A stretch of DNA of 64,000 bases, taken from contig NZ_BCWM01000006.1 in NCBI RefSeq assembly GCF_001592205.1, positions 113,628 through 177,627 of the forward strand. Reading direction: 5' to 3'. The notes below the pieces were generated by a model. The model searched no databases and had not been told where the DNA came from. It saw only the letters and a program-made list of their open reading frames with translations. Of the stretch, positions 54,134-63,560 are shown in pieces. Origin of the DNA: Brevundimonas vesicularis NBRC 12165 (GTDB lineage Bacteria; Pseudomonadota; Alphaproteobacteria; Caulobacterales; Caulobacteraceae). Every line of letters begins with the position of its first letter. The first letter of the stretch is position 1. Both the position numbers and the translations under genes were made by a program.

Positions 54134-55251
54134 CCGTCGAACCGTTCCGCGCCATCTCCGTCAGCCGCCTGGCGCATCAGCTCAAGAGCGAAGGCCGCTC
54201 GATCATCCATATGGAGTTCGGCCAGCCGTCGACCGGCGCGCCTGCCGCCGCCATTTCGCGAGCGCATCAGGTGCTGGACGCCGACGCCATGGGCTATTGG
54301 GAAAGTCCCGATCTGCGCGGCCGCATCGCGCGCCTGTACGACGAGCGGTACGGCGTCGCCGTCGATCCCAACCGCATCCTGCTGACCTGCGGCGCCTCCC
54401 CGGCCCTGGTTCTGGCGCTCAGCACTCTGTTCAAGCCCGGCGACCGGATCGCCCTGGCCCGGCCCGGTTACGTCGCCTATCGCAACACCCTGCGGGCCCT
54501 GCATCTTGAGCCGGTCGAAATCGCCTGCGGTCCCGAGACCCGATTCCAGCTCACCGCCGCCCAACTCCAGGGGCTGGATCCCGCCCCCGCCGGCGTCATC
54601 ATCGCCAGCCCGGCCAATCCGACCGGCACCATCATTCCGGACGCCGAGCTGGCCGCCATCGCCGAGGTCTGCCGCGCGCGCAACATCGCCATCGTCTCGG
54701 ACGAGATCTACCACGGCCTCAGCTACGTCGGCCCGACGCCCTCGATGCTGCAGTTTGCGCCCGACGCCGTGGTCATCAACAGCTTCTCGAAATACTGGAG
54801 CATGGCGGGGTGGCGCCTGGGCTGGCTGCTGGTCACAGAGGACCGGATCGACGCCGCCCGCGCCTATATCGGCAACATGTTCCTGACGCCGCCCAGCCTC
54901 AGCCAGCATGCCGGTCTGGTCGCCATGGACGCGATCAATGAGCTGGAAGGCCATATCCGGACCTACGCCCGCAACCGCCAGTTGATGCTAGACGCTCTGC
55001 CCGCGCTGGGTCTGCGCAAGATCGCGCCCCCCGACGGCGCCTTCTACATCTGGGCTGACATCGGCCATCTGACGAACGACAGCGTGGCCTTCTGCGAGCG
55101 ATTGCTGCGCGACACCGGCGTCGCCACCGCGCCCGGCGTCGATTTCGACCCCGTCGAAGGCCACCATTTCATCCGGTTCAGCTTCGCCGTTTCGACGCCC
55201 GAAATCGAAGACGCCTTGAGCCGCCTGCGGCCTTGGTTTGCAGCCCTCTGA
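54130..55251 (+). CDS. Class I/II pyridoxal-phosphate aminotransferase
   Basis: 373 residues, fold-type I. PLP contacts: the aspartate in IVSDEIYHGLSY and lysine in NSFSKYWSMAGWRLGW. ASPANPTGT and the C-terminal FIRFSFAV arginine are also conserved. The amino acid specificity cannot be told, and aspartate or branched-chain substrates are possible. It is coupled to rsmA by an ATGA overlap, ends the lpt-surA operon and converges on the hybrid kinase gene. Confidence 0.9.
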   Translation: MTVEPFRAISVSRLAHQLKSEGRSIIHMEFGQPSTGAPAAAISRAHQVLDADAMGYWESPDLRGRIARLYDERYGVAVDPNRILLTCGASPALVLALSTLFKPGDRIALARPGYVAYRNTLRALHLEPVEIACGPETRFQLTAAQLQGLDPAPAGVIIASPANPTGTIIPDAELAAIAEVCRARNIAIVSDEIYHGLSYVGPTPSMLQFAPDAVVINSFSKYWSMAGWRLGWLLVTEDRIDAARAYIGNMFLTPPSLSQHAGLVAMDAINELEGHIRTYARNRQLMLDALPALGLRKIAPPDGAFYIWADIGHLTNDSVAFCERLLRDTGVATAPGVDFDPVEGHHFIRFSFAVSTPEIEDALSRLRPWFAAL

Positions 55252-55265
55252 TAAGTTGCCTTGGC

Positions 55266-57017
55266 TTAAGCCGCCTTGGGCTGAACTGCAGCCGATGTCG
55301 CCCGGTGCAAGGCGTCGTAGAGCTTCTTCGGCTCCAGCGGCTTCGCCAACCAGTCCGTCATACCGGCCGCATAGCAGGCCTGCACCTGTTCGGCCTCCGT
55401 GCCCGCGCTGAACCCGATCACAGGGGCGTCCGCATTAGGCCCGTCCGATGCCCGCAAGCGGCGCGTCGTCTCGTTGCCATCGATGCCCGGCATATTCACA
55501 TCCATCAGCACCACGTCGAACGCCTTCTCCGACAACAGCGCCAGCGCCAGATGGCCGTCCGAGGCCGTGGTCAGATCGACATCCAGCGGCTGAAGCACGA
55601 GCGAGATCGTGCGGCGATTGATCTCGTGATCGTCCACGGCCAGGACGCGAAGCCGCCGGGCCAGAACGGGCGCCGCCGTCTCTTGCCCATCTAAAGCCTG
55701 CGTCGGCTGACCCGCCGGCAGATCGACACATAGGGTGAAGGCCGCGCCCTGCCCCGGCGTGCTCTCGACCGTCAGGTCGCCGCCCATCAACCGCGCCAGT
55801 TCACGACTGACGGTCAGGCCCAAGCCCGTCCCGCCATAGGTGCGTGCCACCTCGGCCGACCCCTGTGCGAAGGGGGTGAACAGCCGGTTCATCGCGTCTG
55901 GCGCAATGCCGGCGCCCTGGTCGATGACGGTCAGGGTCAGACAGTGCTTCCCGTCGCCACGCGGCGCGGACGCCTCAAGACGGATCACGCCTGACGGTGT
56001 GAACTTGATCGCGTTGGACACCAGGTTGTTGATGATCTGACGCAGACGATAGGGGTCCCCGCGCAGCCACACCGCCTCGCTGCCCACGCCCGACATGTCC
56101 AGCGTCAGTCCCTTGTCAGCGGCCGGCGCCGCCCAGAACCGCACCGTATCGCGCATCAAATCGCCCAGCTCGAAGTCGCGGCTTTCCATAGCCATCGCCC
56201 CGGCCTCCATCTTGGAGTGGTCCAGCAGATCGTTCAGCATGCCGGTCATCAATCGTCCGGCGTCGATGATCAGGTCGGCCGTCTCCTGGCGGTGCTCCGG
56301 CGACTTGCCATCACGAATGACATGGGCGCCGGCCAGGATGGCGCTGACGGGCGTGCGCAGTTCGTGGCTGACGATCGCCGCCATCGCCGCACGATCGGCC
56401 ATGGCCGCCTGCGCCTGCTCCAAGCGCGTTTCCGCCTCCGCCCGAGATTTCACCTCGGCTTCGCGTGATCCGTGCACCCGCCAGTAGATGTTCAACACCA
56501 TGCCGACGAACAGGATGGCGGACAGGGTCATGACCACGACCCCGCGGGTATCGCCCTGGATCACCTTGATCGCCGGCATCAAGGCCAGCGCCGCCAGATA
56601 AGGGCTGCCGCCGATGAAGAAGATCCGACGCGAGGCGATGCCGGACGCGACATTGGTCAATAGCCCGCCCGCCATCGTCAAGGCGGCGAGCGTCACCAGC
56701 GCTGGATGGTTGGTGGACCAGACCATCAGGGCCATCGCGGCATAGGTCGTCGCCATCACGGTGGTGGACGCCAGGGCGACAAACACGGACAGCGGGCTCT
56801 GCGACGCATCAGCGCGTCTGAACGGCGCCATGGCCCACAGTTCGAACGCCTGAACCAGAACCGCGACCGCCAGCCACAGCGGGACCCATCGCAGCATTCC
56901 AGCTTCGTTCATGGCCCAACCGACCAAGGCGGCCAGCAAAAGCCTGACCGGGACCTGCCTGACCCTCTCCTTGGCGCTGCTGGCCAGGAGAGGCGCGATC
57001 GAATGAAGAAAGCCCAT
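55266..57017 (-). CDS. Membrane hybrid histidine kinase with C-terminal receiver
   Basis: 583 residues from an ATG with GGGGG 6 nt upstream; an in-frame GTG at 57,032 is weaker. Five or six membrane helices (about 25-180) form the sensor region, with no periplasmic domain of size. A HisKA dimerisation domain has the phosphoacceptor SHELRTP (H218), then the HATPase N-box NNLVSNAIKF and G-boxes DQGAGI and GGTGLGL. The receiver domain has acidic VDDHE, phosphoacceptor VLMDVNMPG and K in AKPLEP. It resembles BarA-type kinases in layout; the signal is not known. No regulator gene is adjacent. Confidence 0.92.
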   Translation of the reverse strand: MGFLHSIAPLLASSAKERVRQVPVRLLLAALVGWAMNEAGMLRWVPLWLAVAVLVQAFELWAMAPFRRADASQSPLSVFVALASTTVMATTYAAMALMVWSTNHPALVTLAALTMAGGLLTNVASGIASRRIFFIGGSPYLAALALMPAIKVIQGDTRGVVVMTLSAILFVGMVLNIYWRVHGSREAEVKSRAEAETRLEQAQAAMADRAAMAAIVSHELRTPVSAILAGAHVIRDGKSPEHRQETADLIIDAGRLMTGMLNDLLDHSKMEAGAMAMESRDFELGDLMRDTVRFWAAPAADKGLTLDMSGVGSEAVWLRGDPYRLRQIINNLVSNAIKFTPSGVIRLEASAPRGDGKHCLTLTVIDQGAGIAPDAMNRLFTPFAQGSAEVARTYGGTGLGLTVSRELARLMGGDLTVESTPGQGAAFTLCVDLPAGQPTQALDGQETAAPVLARRLRVLAVDDHEINRRTISLVLQPLDVDLTTASDGHLALALLSEKAFDVVLMDVNMPGIDGNETTRRLRASDGPNADAPVIGFSAGTEAEQVQACYAAGMTDWLAKPLEPKKLYDALHRATSAAVQPKAA

Positions 57018-57061
57018 GATACCCCCATTCACCGCCTGACGTTAGGTCAAGAGGGCGAACA

Positions 57062-57214
57062 GGACGTAAACCTGAGCCGTTGGGCGGCTACGGGACATTC
57101 CCTATGGCCGCGTTTACCGTCCGAAATCTTCTGGGCGGCAAAACAGCGTCAGTAGCGTAGCGTTGAGTACCCCACAGCGCCGCAGGTCCCCACGGCCTGT
57201 GGCGCTGTTTTTTT
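57062..57214 (+). ncRNA. Putative small RNA with intrinsic terminator (57,174-57,214)
   Basis: On the plus strand a stem GGACGTAAAC / GTTTACCGTCC (57,062-57,071 and 57,112-57,122) is followed by a 22-bp-class terminator hairpin. Its outer arms are ACAGCGCC / GGCGCTGT (57,174-57,181 and 57,201-57,208), with GCAGG/CCTGT pairing inside, and a run of T follows. No plus-strand gene precedes it, as the hybrid kinase reads away and gmk reads towards it. A terminator without a gene points to a short transcript. The 5' end is unknown and no family is recognised. Confidence 0.45.
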
Positions 57215-57855
57215 CAGACGGCTTCGTTCAGAAGGGCGGCCTTGTAGTCGCCGACCCACAGGTTCCTGAACCGACGCGAACGCTCGGCGTGATAGATGTG
57301 GGCCAGTTCAGCGTAGGACCGGTCGAAATCCTCGTTCACCAGCACATAGTCGAAGGCGTCGCAGTGTTCGATCTCGCCCTTGGCGTTGGCCACACGGCGC
57401 TCGATCACGTCGTCGGCATCCTGTGAGCGAGTGACGAGACGGCGCCGCAGCTCTTCCAGGCTGGGCGGCAGGATGAAGACGCGCACGGCGTCCTCGGGAC
57501 ATTTCTCGGCCACGTCGCGCGCGCCCTGCCAGTCGATGTCGAACAGCACGTCGCGCCCCTCGGCCAGCGCCTTGTCCACCGGCCCGCGCGGGCTGCCGTA
57601 GCGATTGCCGTGGACGTCCGCCCATTCCAGGAAGGCGTCCTCGTCGATCAGGCGCTGAAACTCGTCATGGCCGACGAAGTTGTAGTCGCGCCCATGCACC
57701 TCGCCCGGCCGGATGCCGCGCGTGGTCATTGAGACCGACAGCTCCAGACCGCCGTGATCGGCCATCAACCGCCGGCACAGCGAGGTCTTTCCGGCGCCCG
57801 ACGGGCTGGCGACGATCAGGAGGACACCCCGGCGGGGGCTGCGTTCATTCGACAT
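57214..57855 (-). CDS. gmk: Guanylate kinase
   Basis: 213 residues. It converts GMP to GDP with ATP. The P-loop SPSGAGKTSL (about 16-25), GMP-binding SVSMTTRGIRPGE and YNFVGHDEFQ, and the FDIDWQGA motif are intact. The start at 57,855 overlaps the yicC 3' end by 11 nt; a longer frame lies inside yicC. The hairpin beyond its stop carries its T-run on the opposite strand, so it is not an ideal terminator for gmk. Confidence 0.96.
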   Translation of the reverse strand: MSNERSPRRGVLLIVASPSGAGKTSLCRRLMADHGGLELSVSMTTRGIRPGEVHGRDYNFVGHDEFQRLIDEDAFLEWADVHGNRYGSPRGPVDKALAEGRDVLFDIDWQGARDVAEKCPEDAVRVFILPPSLEELRRRLVTRSQDADDVIERRVANAKGEIEHCDAFDYVLVNEDFDRSYAELAHIYHAERSRRFRNLWVGDYKAALLNEAV

Positions 57856-58729
57856 TCTGGACCTGCTCACGCAACTGTTCGATGACGGCCTTGAGCTCCA
57901 GGCCGATTCCGGTGAGCGCGGTCGTAGCGGATTTTGAGCACAGCGTGTTGGCCTCACGCATGAATTCTTGCATCAGAAAGTCGAGTTTCCGCCCGGCGGG
58001 CGCCGAGGCCACAAGCTGACGCGCCGAGGCGACATGGGCGGTCAGCCGATCCAGTTCCTCGCGCACGTCGGCCTTGGTCGCCAGAGCGGCTGCTTCCAGG
58101 AAAATCCGGTCCTCAAGCCCCGGCGCATCGGGCGCCAGTTCGGAAATTCGGCGGGTGAAGCGGTCGCGAATAGCCTCGACCTGCGCGGTCGCCTCGCCTT
58201 CCGCCTGGGCGACCAGCGCCTGGATCCGAGCGATGAATTCGTCCAGCACCGGCGTCAGTTGCGCGCCCTCGTTCTGGCGTGACGCCTTCAGCGCATCCAG
58301 CGCCTCTTCGACCGTGCGGGTCATGGCCGCCTCGACCGCCGCCCGCGCCTCGGGATCGTCCGCCTCCTCGGGCGCCTCGATCACGCCGCGCAGGGCCAGA
58401 AGGCCGTCGGCGGACGGCGGCGTTGCGCCGTCTTCAGCCAGTTCGTTCGCCAGCGTCAGATAGCGCGCCAGCACGGCGGCGTTGATTGTGACTGCCGCCT
58501 CGCCGGCTTCGGCTCGCTTGGCCTGAACGCCGATGGTGACCTGGCCCCGCGCAAACCGCGCCTGGCCAGCCGCCTTGGCCGCGCGCTCCAGCCCGTCGAA
58601 ACCGTTTGGCCCACGGAATCGGACCTCCAGATTGCGCCCGTTGACCGAGCGCGCCTCGACCGACCAGGTCCAGCCCTCGCCGGCCCCGTCGGCCCGGCCA
58701 AAGCCGGTCATGCCAGAAAGCGTGCTCAT
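57845..58729 (-). CDS. yicC: YicC/YloC family endoribonuclease
   Basis: 294 residues. The N-terminal LSGMTGFGRA and SVNGRNLEVRFR, and the C-terminal KLDFLMQEFMREANTL (with conserved E and E/D residues) and IEQLREQVQNVE, are the family hallmarks. YicC proteins cleave RNA. The usual gmk partner follows, and its start overlaps the mltG stop by ATGA. Confidence 0.94.
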   Translation of the reverse strand: MSTLSGMTGFGRADGAGEGWTWSVEARSVNGRNLEVRFRGPNGFDGLERAAKAAGQARFARGQVTIGVQAKRAEAGEAAVTINAAVLARYLTLANELAEDGATPPSADGLLALRGVIEAPEEADDPEARAAVEAAMTRTVEEALDALKASRQNEGAQLTPVLDEFIARIQALVAQAEGEATAQVEAIRDRFTRRISELAPDAPGLEDRIFLEAAALATKADVREELDRLTAHVASARQLVASAPAGRKLDFLMQEFMREANTLCSKSATTALTGIGLELKAVIEQLREQVQNVE

Positions 58730-59886
58730 CGGGGCCCCTGCGTCGCGCCGGCCGGAAGGGTGATCGTCGCCTGACCATTCTCAATCGACGCGGCGGCCGG
58801 CTCGGTCGTCATCGGCGCCGCACTGGTTCCCGGCGTTGCGGGCGGCGTGGCCTCCGGCGGCAAGCCCGCCTTCTGGCGCTCGATCTGACGCCACCGCGCG
58901 ACGTTCTGCAGGTGCTCGTCATAGGTCAGGGCGAAGGCGTGTCCGCCGGAGCCATCCGCCACAAAGAACAGGGCCGGATCAGCCGGCGGATTCAACACGG
59001 CCTTGACCGCCTCCTTACCCGGATTGGCGATCGGCGTCGGCGGCAGCCCGTTGATCTGGTAGGTGTTCCACGGCGTCTGAGCCAGTAGCTCCGAGCGCCG
59101 GATGCCGCGCCCCAAAGGCCTTCCCTTGGTCACACCATAGACGATGGTCGGATCGCTCTCCAGCCGCATCCCGGCGCGCAGACGATTGGAGAACACCGCC
59201 GCCACGCGGGGCCGCTCAGCCGCCAGCGCGGTCTCTTTCTCCACGATGGAGGCCAGGATCACCGCCTCTTGCGGCGTGCGCGCCACGGTCGCCGGCGACC
59301 TCTGGCTCCACAGCAGACGCAGATTTTCCGTCGCCGCGCGCTGCATCCGGTCGATCACCGACTGGCGCGTGTCGCCGCGCGAAACCTCATAGGTGTCGGG
59401 CCACAGGCTGCCTTCCTCGGGCGTCTCGGCGACCGTCCCGGTCAGCACCGCCTCCTTGTTCAGGATGTCCACCGCCTGCAACGACGACCAGCCCTCTGGC
59501 AGGGTCACGAAATGGCGCACCACCCGCCCCTCGACCAGCAGGTTCAGCACCCCGGCCAGGGACGTGCCGGACGGAACCTCGTATTCGCCGGCTCTCAGCC
59601 GCCGATCCGCGCCGGTCAGGGTCGCCGCAGCGCGGAACAGGTCCGTCGATCGGATTACTCCCGCCGCCTTCATCCGCGCGGCGATGGCGGAGACGCCGGA
59701 CCCGCTGGGCAGGGTGACGACCGTCGTCTGGCCCTGCCGCGCGGACGGTCCCGGCGCATAATAGACCGCCCAGACGGCGATCAGCGCCACCAGCAGGAAC
59801 AGGCCGAAGGTCGCGGACGCGGTCAGCAGCGAGACCGTAAAGCCCGACCGCCCGCTGGATTTCTCGACCCGCCCGCGCCCGAACAT
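58726..59886 (-). CDS. mltG: Endolytic peptidoglycan transglycosylase MltG
   Basis: 386 residues. One N-terminal membrane helix (about 20-43) anchors a periplasmic YceG domain with LysM-like subdomain. The catalytic region contains ILASIVEKET (catalytic glutamate about residue 215), DPTIVYG and the NPG..A..A..NP pattern. It cuts nascent glycan strands and is thought to terminate their growth. The last 50 residues are a low-complexity proline/threonine/alanine tail. It is adjacent to fabF after 1 nt. Confidence 0.95.
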   Translation of the reverse strand: MFGRGRVEKSSGRSGFTVSLLTASATFGLFLLVALIAVWAVYYAPGPSARQGQTTVVTLPSGSGVSAIAARMKAAGVIRSTDLFRAAATLTGADRRLRAGEYEVPSGTSLAGVLNLLVEGRVVRHFVTLPEGWSSLQAVDILNKEAVLTGTVAETPEEGSLWPDTYEVSRGDTRQSVIDRMQRAATENLRLLWSQRSPATVARTPQEAVILASIVEKETALAAERPRVAAVFSNRLRAGMRLESDPTIVYGVTKGRPLGRGIRRSELLAQTPWNTYQINGLPPTPIANPGKEAVKAVLNPPADPALFFVADGSGGHAFALTYDEHLQNVARWRQIERQKAGLPPEATPPATPGTSAAPMTTEPAAASIENGQATITLPAGATQGPR

Positions 59887-59887
59887 C

Positions 59888-61159
59888 TCAGTCGACCTTC
59901 TTGAAGATCACCGAGGCGTTTGTGCCTCCGAAGCCGAAGCTGTTGGACATGGCCACATCGATCTTCATCGGCTTGGCCTTGTTGGGGACCAGGTCGATGG
60001 GCGTCTCCATCTCGGGATCGTCCAAATTGATCGTCGGCGGCGCGATTTGATCGCGGATCGCCAGCACGCAGAAGGCCGCCTCGATCGCGCCCGCCGCGCC
60101 CAGCAGGTGTCCGGTCATCGACTTGGTCGAAGAGACGGTCAGGTTGCGCGCATGATCGCCGACTAACCCCTCGATCCCCTTCAGCTCGATCCAGTCGGCC
60201 ATGGTCGAGGTGCCGTGGGCGTTGACGTAGTCGAGGTCTGACGGTTGAAGACCGGCCCGCTTCAGCGCCGCCTTCATGGCCCGCACCCCGCCTTCGCCGT
60301 CCTCGGACGGGGCGGTGATGTGATAGGCGTCGCCGCTCATGCCATAGCCCACGACCTCGGCGTAGATCTTGGCCCCGCGCGCCTTGGCGTGTTCGTATTC
60401 TTCCAGCACCAGGACGCCAGCGCCTTCGCCCATGACGAAGCCCGCATGGCCCCGATCATAGGGACGCGACGCCTTTTGAGGCGTGTCGTTATAGGCGGTG
60501 CAAAGCGCCTTGCAGGCCAGAAAGCCCGCGATGCCGATCGGCACGACCGAGCTTTCGGCCCCGCCCGCCACCATCACGTCCGCGTCGTCCAACGAAATCA
60601 TCCGGGCCGCATCGCCGATGGCGTGGGCGCCCGTAGCGCAGGCGGTCACCGCCGCATGGTTCGGCCCCTTAAGACCGTGACGGATCGAAATCTGGCCGCC
60701 GGCGAGGTTGATCAGGGCGCTGGGAATGAAGAAGGGGCTGACGCGACGCACGCCCTGCTCCTTCAGCACGATCGCCGTGTCGGCGATGGGGCCCAGGCCG
60801 CCGATACCGGAGCCGACCATCACCCCGGTGCGCTCCTTGTCCTCGTCCGTCTCGGGCTTCCACTTGGCATCGGCCAGGGCTTCGTCCGCCGCCGCGATGG
60901 CGTACAGGATGAAATCATCGACACGCTTCCTGTCCTTGGCGGACATGATCTTCTCGGGATCGAAGTCGCCCTCGCCGCCGCCGCCGCGTCCATCCACGCT
61001 CGGCACTTCGCCGGCGATGGTGCAGCCATAACCCGTAGTGTCGAACGACGTGATCGGGCCGATGCCCGAGCGTCCCTCGACGATGCCTTTCCAGCTCTTC
61101 TCGACGCCCCAACCCAGGGGGGTCAGCAGACCGATGCCCGTAACGACGACGCGGCGCAT
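59888..61159 (-). CDS. fabF: 3-oxoacyl-ACP synthase II
   Basis: 423 residues from the ATG at 61,159, with GGGAG about 8-12 nt upstream. The condensing triad: cysteine in VTACATGAHAIGD, histidines in NAHGTSTM and MTGHLLGAAG, and the conserved lysine in SSTKSMTG. It elongates acyl-ACP by two carbons in type II fatty-acid synthesis. An internal glycine-rich run (GRGGGGEG, about residues 56-65) is an insertion compared with many FabF proteins. The gene order acpP-fabF-mltG is conserved. Confidence 0.96.
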   Translation of the reverse strand: MRRVVVTGIGLLTPLGWGVEKSWKGIVEGRSGIGPITSFDTTGYGCTIAGEVPSVDGRGGGGEGDFDPEKIMSAKDRKRVDDFILYAIAAADEALADAKWKPETDEDKERTGVMVGSGIGGLGPIADTAIVLKEQGVRRVSPFFIPSALINLAGGQISIRHGLKGPNHAAVTACATGAHAIGDAARMISLDDADVMVAGGAESSVVPIGIAGFLACKALCTAYNDTPQKASRPYDRGHAGFVMGEGAGVLVLEEYEHAKARGAKIYAEVVGYGMSGDAYHITAPSEDGEGGVRAMKAALKRAGLQPSDLDYVNAHGTSTMADWIELKGIEGLVGDHARNLTVSSTKSMTGHLLGAAGAIEAAFCVLAIRDQIAPPTINLDDPEMETPIDLVPNKAKPMKIDVAMSNSFGFGGTNASVIFKKVD

Positions 61160-61231
61160 GGTGCGTGCTCCCTTATCTCCAGCCCGACCCTTCGGAATCA
61201 TTGCGGATTCGCGCGGGTCAGAAACAGTAAA

Positions 61232-61268
61232 GGCCGCCGGGCGTCTCCGCTAGGAGCGCCGGGCGGCC
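61232..61268 (-). terminator. Hairpin downstream of acpP
   Basis: GGCCGCC-g-GGCG (61,232-61,243) pairs with CGCC-g-GGCGGCC (61,257-61,268) with one internal mismatch. On the minus strand it follows the acpP stop by 42 nt and is followed by a moderately T-rich stretch (TTTACTGTTT). It is likely a partial terminator that lowers fabF relative to the abundant ACP. Confidence 0.6.
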
Positions 61269-61310
61269 CTGTGAACCGTCAGCCTATTCGGCCGAGATCG
61301 GCGACTGAGA

Positions 61311-61550
61311 TCAGCCGGCCGACTTTTCGTCGATGAACTTGACCGCATCGCCGACCGTCTGAATGTGCTCGGCGGCGTCATCCGGGATCTCGATGTCGAA
61401 TTCTTCTTCGAAGGCCATCACCAGCTCGACGTTGTCGAGCGAGTCAGCGCCCAGGTCGTCGATGAAGCTGGCCTTTTCGGTGACCTTGTCCGGATCGGCG
61501 TCCAGATGGTCGATGACGATCTTGCGAACGCGCTCGAGGGTGTCGGACAT
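61311..61550 (-). CDS. acpP: Acyl carrier protein
   Basis: 79 residues, acidic. The phosphopantetheine serine is in [18 protein letters not shown] (DSL motif, about residue 37). The start [10 protein letters not shown] is the family standard; upstream in-frame codons are not supported. It carries growing acyl chains for fatty-acid and lipid A synthesis. The 180-nt gap to fabG should contain its own strong promoter. Confidence 0.97.
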   Translation of the reverse strand: MSDTLERVRKIVIDHLDADPDKVTEKASFIDDLGADSLDNVELVMAFEEEFDIEIPDDAAEHIQTVGDAVKFIDEKSAG

Positions 61551-61729
61551 GAGTGTCTCTCTGCCTGTTTGAAATCGCCGTAGAGGCGGGGGTAGCTCAG
61601 AAATCGCCGTCTCACGGCAGCGAAGGCGACGCAAGCCCGAAAGCCCGAACCGCCGACGCGTTCAACCCTTTAGCACAGGCTTTCGGGCTGGAAATAGTCT
61701 GTTGCGCGACGCGATAAGGGCCGCGACCC

Positions 61730-62470
61730 TTAAATCATCGCCATGCCGCCATTCACATGCAAGGTCTGGCCCGTCACATAAGCGGCTTCGTCGGAGGAAA
61801 GGTAGACGGCGGCGGCGGCGATCTCGTCGCCCGAACCCAGCCGGCCTGCCGGAATCCGGCCCAGAATGGTCTCGCGCTGCTGATCGTTCAGCACGTCGGT
61901 CATCGGCGAGGCGATGAAGCCCGGCGCGATGCAGTTGACGGTGATGCCGCGCGAGCCGACCTCCTGCGCCAGCGACTTGGAAAAGCCGATCATCCCGGCC
62001 TTAGACGCCGAATAGTTGGTTTGGCCCGGATTGCCGGTCACGCCGACGACCGAGGTGACGCCGATGATTCGCCCCGAACGGCGCTTCATCATCCCCTTCA
62101 CCGCCGCGCGGGTCAGGCGGAAATAGCTTTCCAGATTGACGGTCAGGACCGACTGGAAATCCTCATCCTTCATCCGCATCAGCAGGCCGTCCTTGGTGAT
62201 GCCCGCATTGGCCACCAGGATGTCCAGGGCTGAGCCCGCCGCCGTTTCGGCTGCGTTGACCAGATTATCGACCGACTCGGGATCCGACAGGTTCGCCGTG
62301 GCGAAATGCGCCCGCTCACCCAGATCCTTGACCAGATCCGCCAGCACGGCCTCGCGCGTGCCCGACAACACCACGGTCGCGCCCTGGGCGTGCAGCGCCC
62401 GCGCCACCGCCCCGCCGATCCCGCCCGTCGCGCCGGTCACCAGCGCGGTCTTGCCTGCAAGATTGAACAT
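61730..62470 (-). CDS. fabG: 3-oxoacyl-ACP reductase
   Basis: 246 residues. Short-chain dehydrogenase: NADPH motif TGATGGIGGAVARAL (about 12-26), NAG at about 89, and the catalytic serine (TSVVGV) with Y-x3-K in YSASKAGMIG. It reduces 3-oxoacyl-ACP with NADPH. It is downstream of fabD, separated by 145 nt with two palindromic repeats. Confidence 0.96.
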   Translation of the reverse strand: MFNLAGKTALVTGATGGIGGAVARALHAQGATVVLSGTREAVLADLVKDLGERAHFATANLSDPESVDNLVNAAETAAGSALDILVANAGITKDGLLMRMKDEDFQSVLTVNLESYFRLTRAAVKGMMKRRSGRIIGVTSVVGVTGNPGQTNYSASKAGMIGFSKSLAQEVGSRGITVNCIAPGFIASPMTDVLNDQQRETILGRIPAGRLGSGDEIAAAAVYLSSDEAAYVTGQTLHVNGGMAMI

Positions 62471-62493
62471 CTGTTCCCTCTATTCCTTCCGTC

Positions 62494-62600
62494 ATCCTCG
62501 GGCTTGACCCGAGGATCAGGCGCTGTGCAGCGCCGATGTCGATGATGGCGCTCAGACGCCGAAGTGCGGACGGTCCGATCCTCGGGTCAAGCCCGAGGAT
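62494..62600. repeat. Pair of REP-like palindromes in head-to-head orientation (fabD-fabG gap)
   Basis: Copy 1 (62,494-62,516) has 9-bp arms ATCCTCGGG/CCCGAGGAT around loop CTTGA. Copy 2 (62,578-62,600) has the same arms with loop TCAAG, the reverse complement, so it is inverted relative to copy 1. Between them lies a further hairpin, GGCGCT/AGCGCC (62,519-62,534). The arrangement is that of REP/BIME elements that are mobilised by dedicated transposases. Confidence 0.85.
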
Positions 62601-62615
62601 GGCGACCTACGTGGC

Positions 62616-63560
62616 TCACAACGCCTTGGCGAAGGCTTCCAGCTCTTCCGGCGTGTTCAGCGGCAGGGCCTCGGCGTCAGGCGCGATCCGCTTGGCCATG
62701 CCGGTCAGCACCTTGCCCGAGCCGATCTCGACAAAGCGCGTCACGCCGCCTTCGGTCGCCATCCATTCCATGCTCTCACGCCAGCGCACCCGGCCGGTGA
62801 CCTGTTCGACCAGCAGCCGACGAATGACTTCCGGATCGCTCTCGGGCCGCGCCAGAACGTTGGCGACGACGGGCACGACCGGGGCGACGATCTTCGCCTC
62901 GGCCAGGGCGGCGGCCATCTCGTCGGCCGCCGGCTGCATCAGCGGGCAGTGGAAGGGCGCCGAGACGTTCAGAGGAATGGCCCGCGCGCCTAGTTCCTTG
63001 GCCTTCTCGATCGCCCGATCCACGGCGGCCTTCTCGCCTGAGATGACGATATTGCCGTTGTTGTTGTCATTGGCGACCACGCAGACGCCGATTTCCGAAC
63101 CGGCCGCCGCCGCTGCTTCCGCCAGCGCCAGATCCGTCTTGGGTCCGATCAGCGAGGCCATCGCACCCTGCCCCACCGGAACCGCGCGCTGCATGGCCTG
63201 ACCGCGCAGTTTCAGCAGCCGCGCCGTGTCCGACAGCGAGATTGCGCCCGCGGCCGCCAGGGCCGAATATTCGCCCAGCGAGTGACCGGCCACATAGGCC
63301 GCGCTCGCCACGTCAAAGCCGAACTCGGCCTTCAACGCCCGGATCGCCGCCACGGACACCGCCATCAGCGCGGGCTGGGCGTTCTCGGTCAGGGTCAGCT
63401 GGTCCTCGGGGCCTTCGCGCATCAGCACCGACAGCTTCTGGCCTAGCGCCTCGTCCACCTCGGCGAAGACGTCGCGGGCGGATTGGAAAGCGTCCGCCAG
63501 TTGCGCGCCCATGCCGACGGCTTGGCTGCCCTGTCCCGGAAACAGAAGTGCGAGGGTCAT
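62616..63560 (-). CDS. fabD: Malonyl-CoA:ACP transacylase
   Basis: 314 residues from the ATG at 63,560, with GGGAG 6-8 nt upstream. FPGQGSQAVGMG at the N-terminus, nucleophile serine in VAGHSLGEYSA (about residue 93), and the conserved histidine in SAPFHCPLM. It loads malonate on ACP. The gene opens the leftward fab cluster. Confidence 0.96.
   Translation of the reverse strand: MTLALLFPGQGSQAVGMGAQLADAFQSARDVFAEVDEALGQKLSVLMREGPEDQLTLTENAQPALMAVSVAAIRALKAEFGFDVASAAYVAGHSLGEYSALAAAGAISLSDTARLLKLRGQAMQRAVPVGQGAMASLIGPKTDLALAEAAAAAGSEIGVCVVANDNNNGNIVISGEKAAVDRAIEKAKELGARAIPLNVSAPFHCPLMQPAADEMAAALAEAKIVAPVVPVVANVLARPESDPEVIRRLLVEQVTGRVRWRESMEWMATEGGVTRFVEIGSGKVLTGMAKRIAPDAEALPLNTPEELEAFAKAL

Noticed and set aside
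57033..57214. 6S RNA or SRP RNA
   Set aside because: The ends do not pair into the long rod of 6S RNA, and the conserved SRP apical motif is absent.
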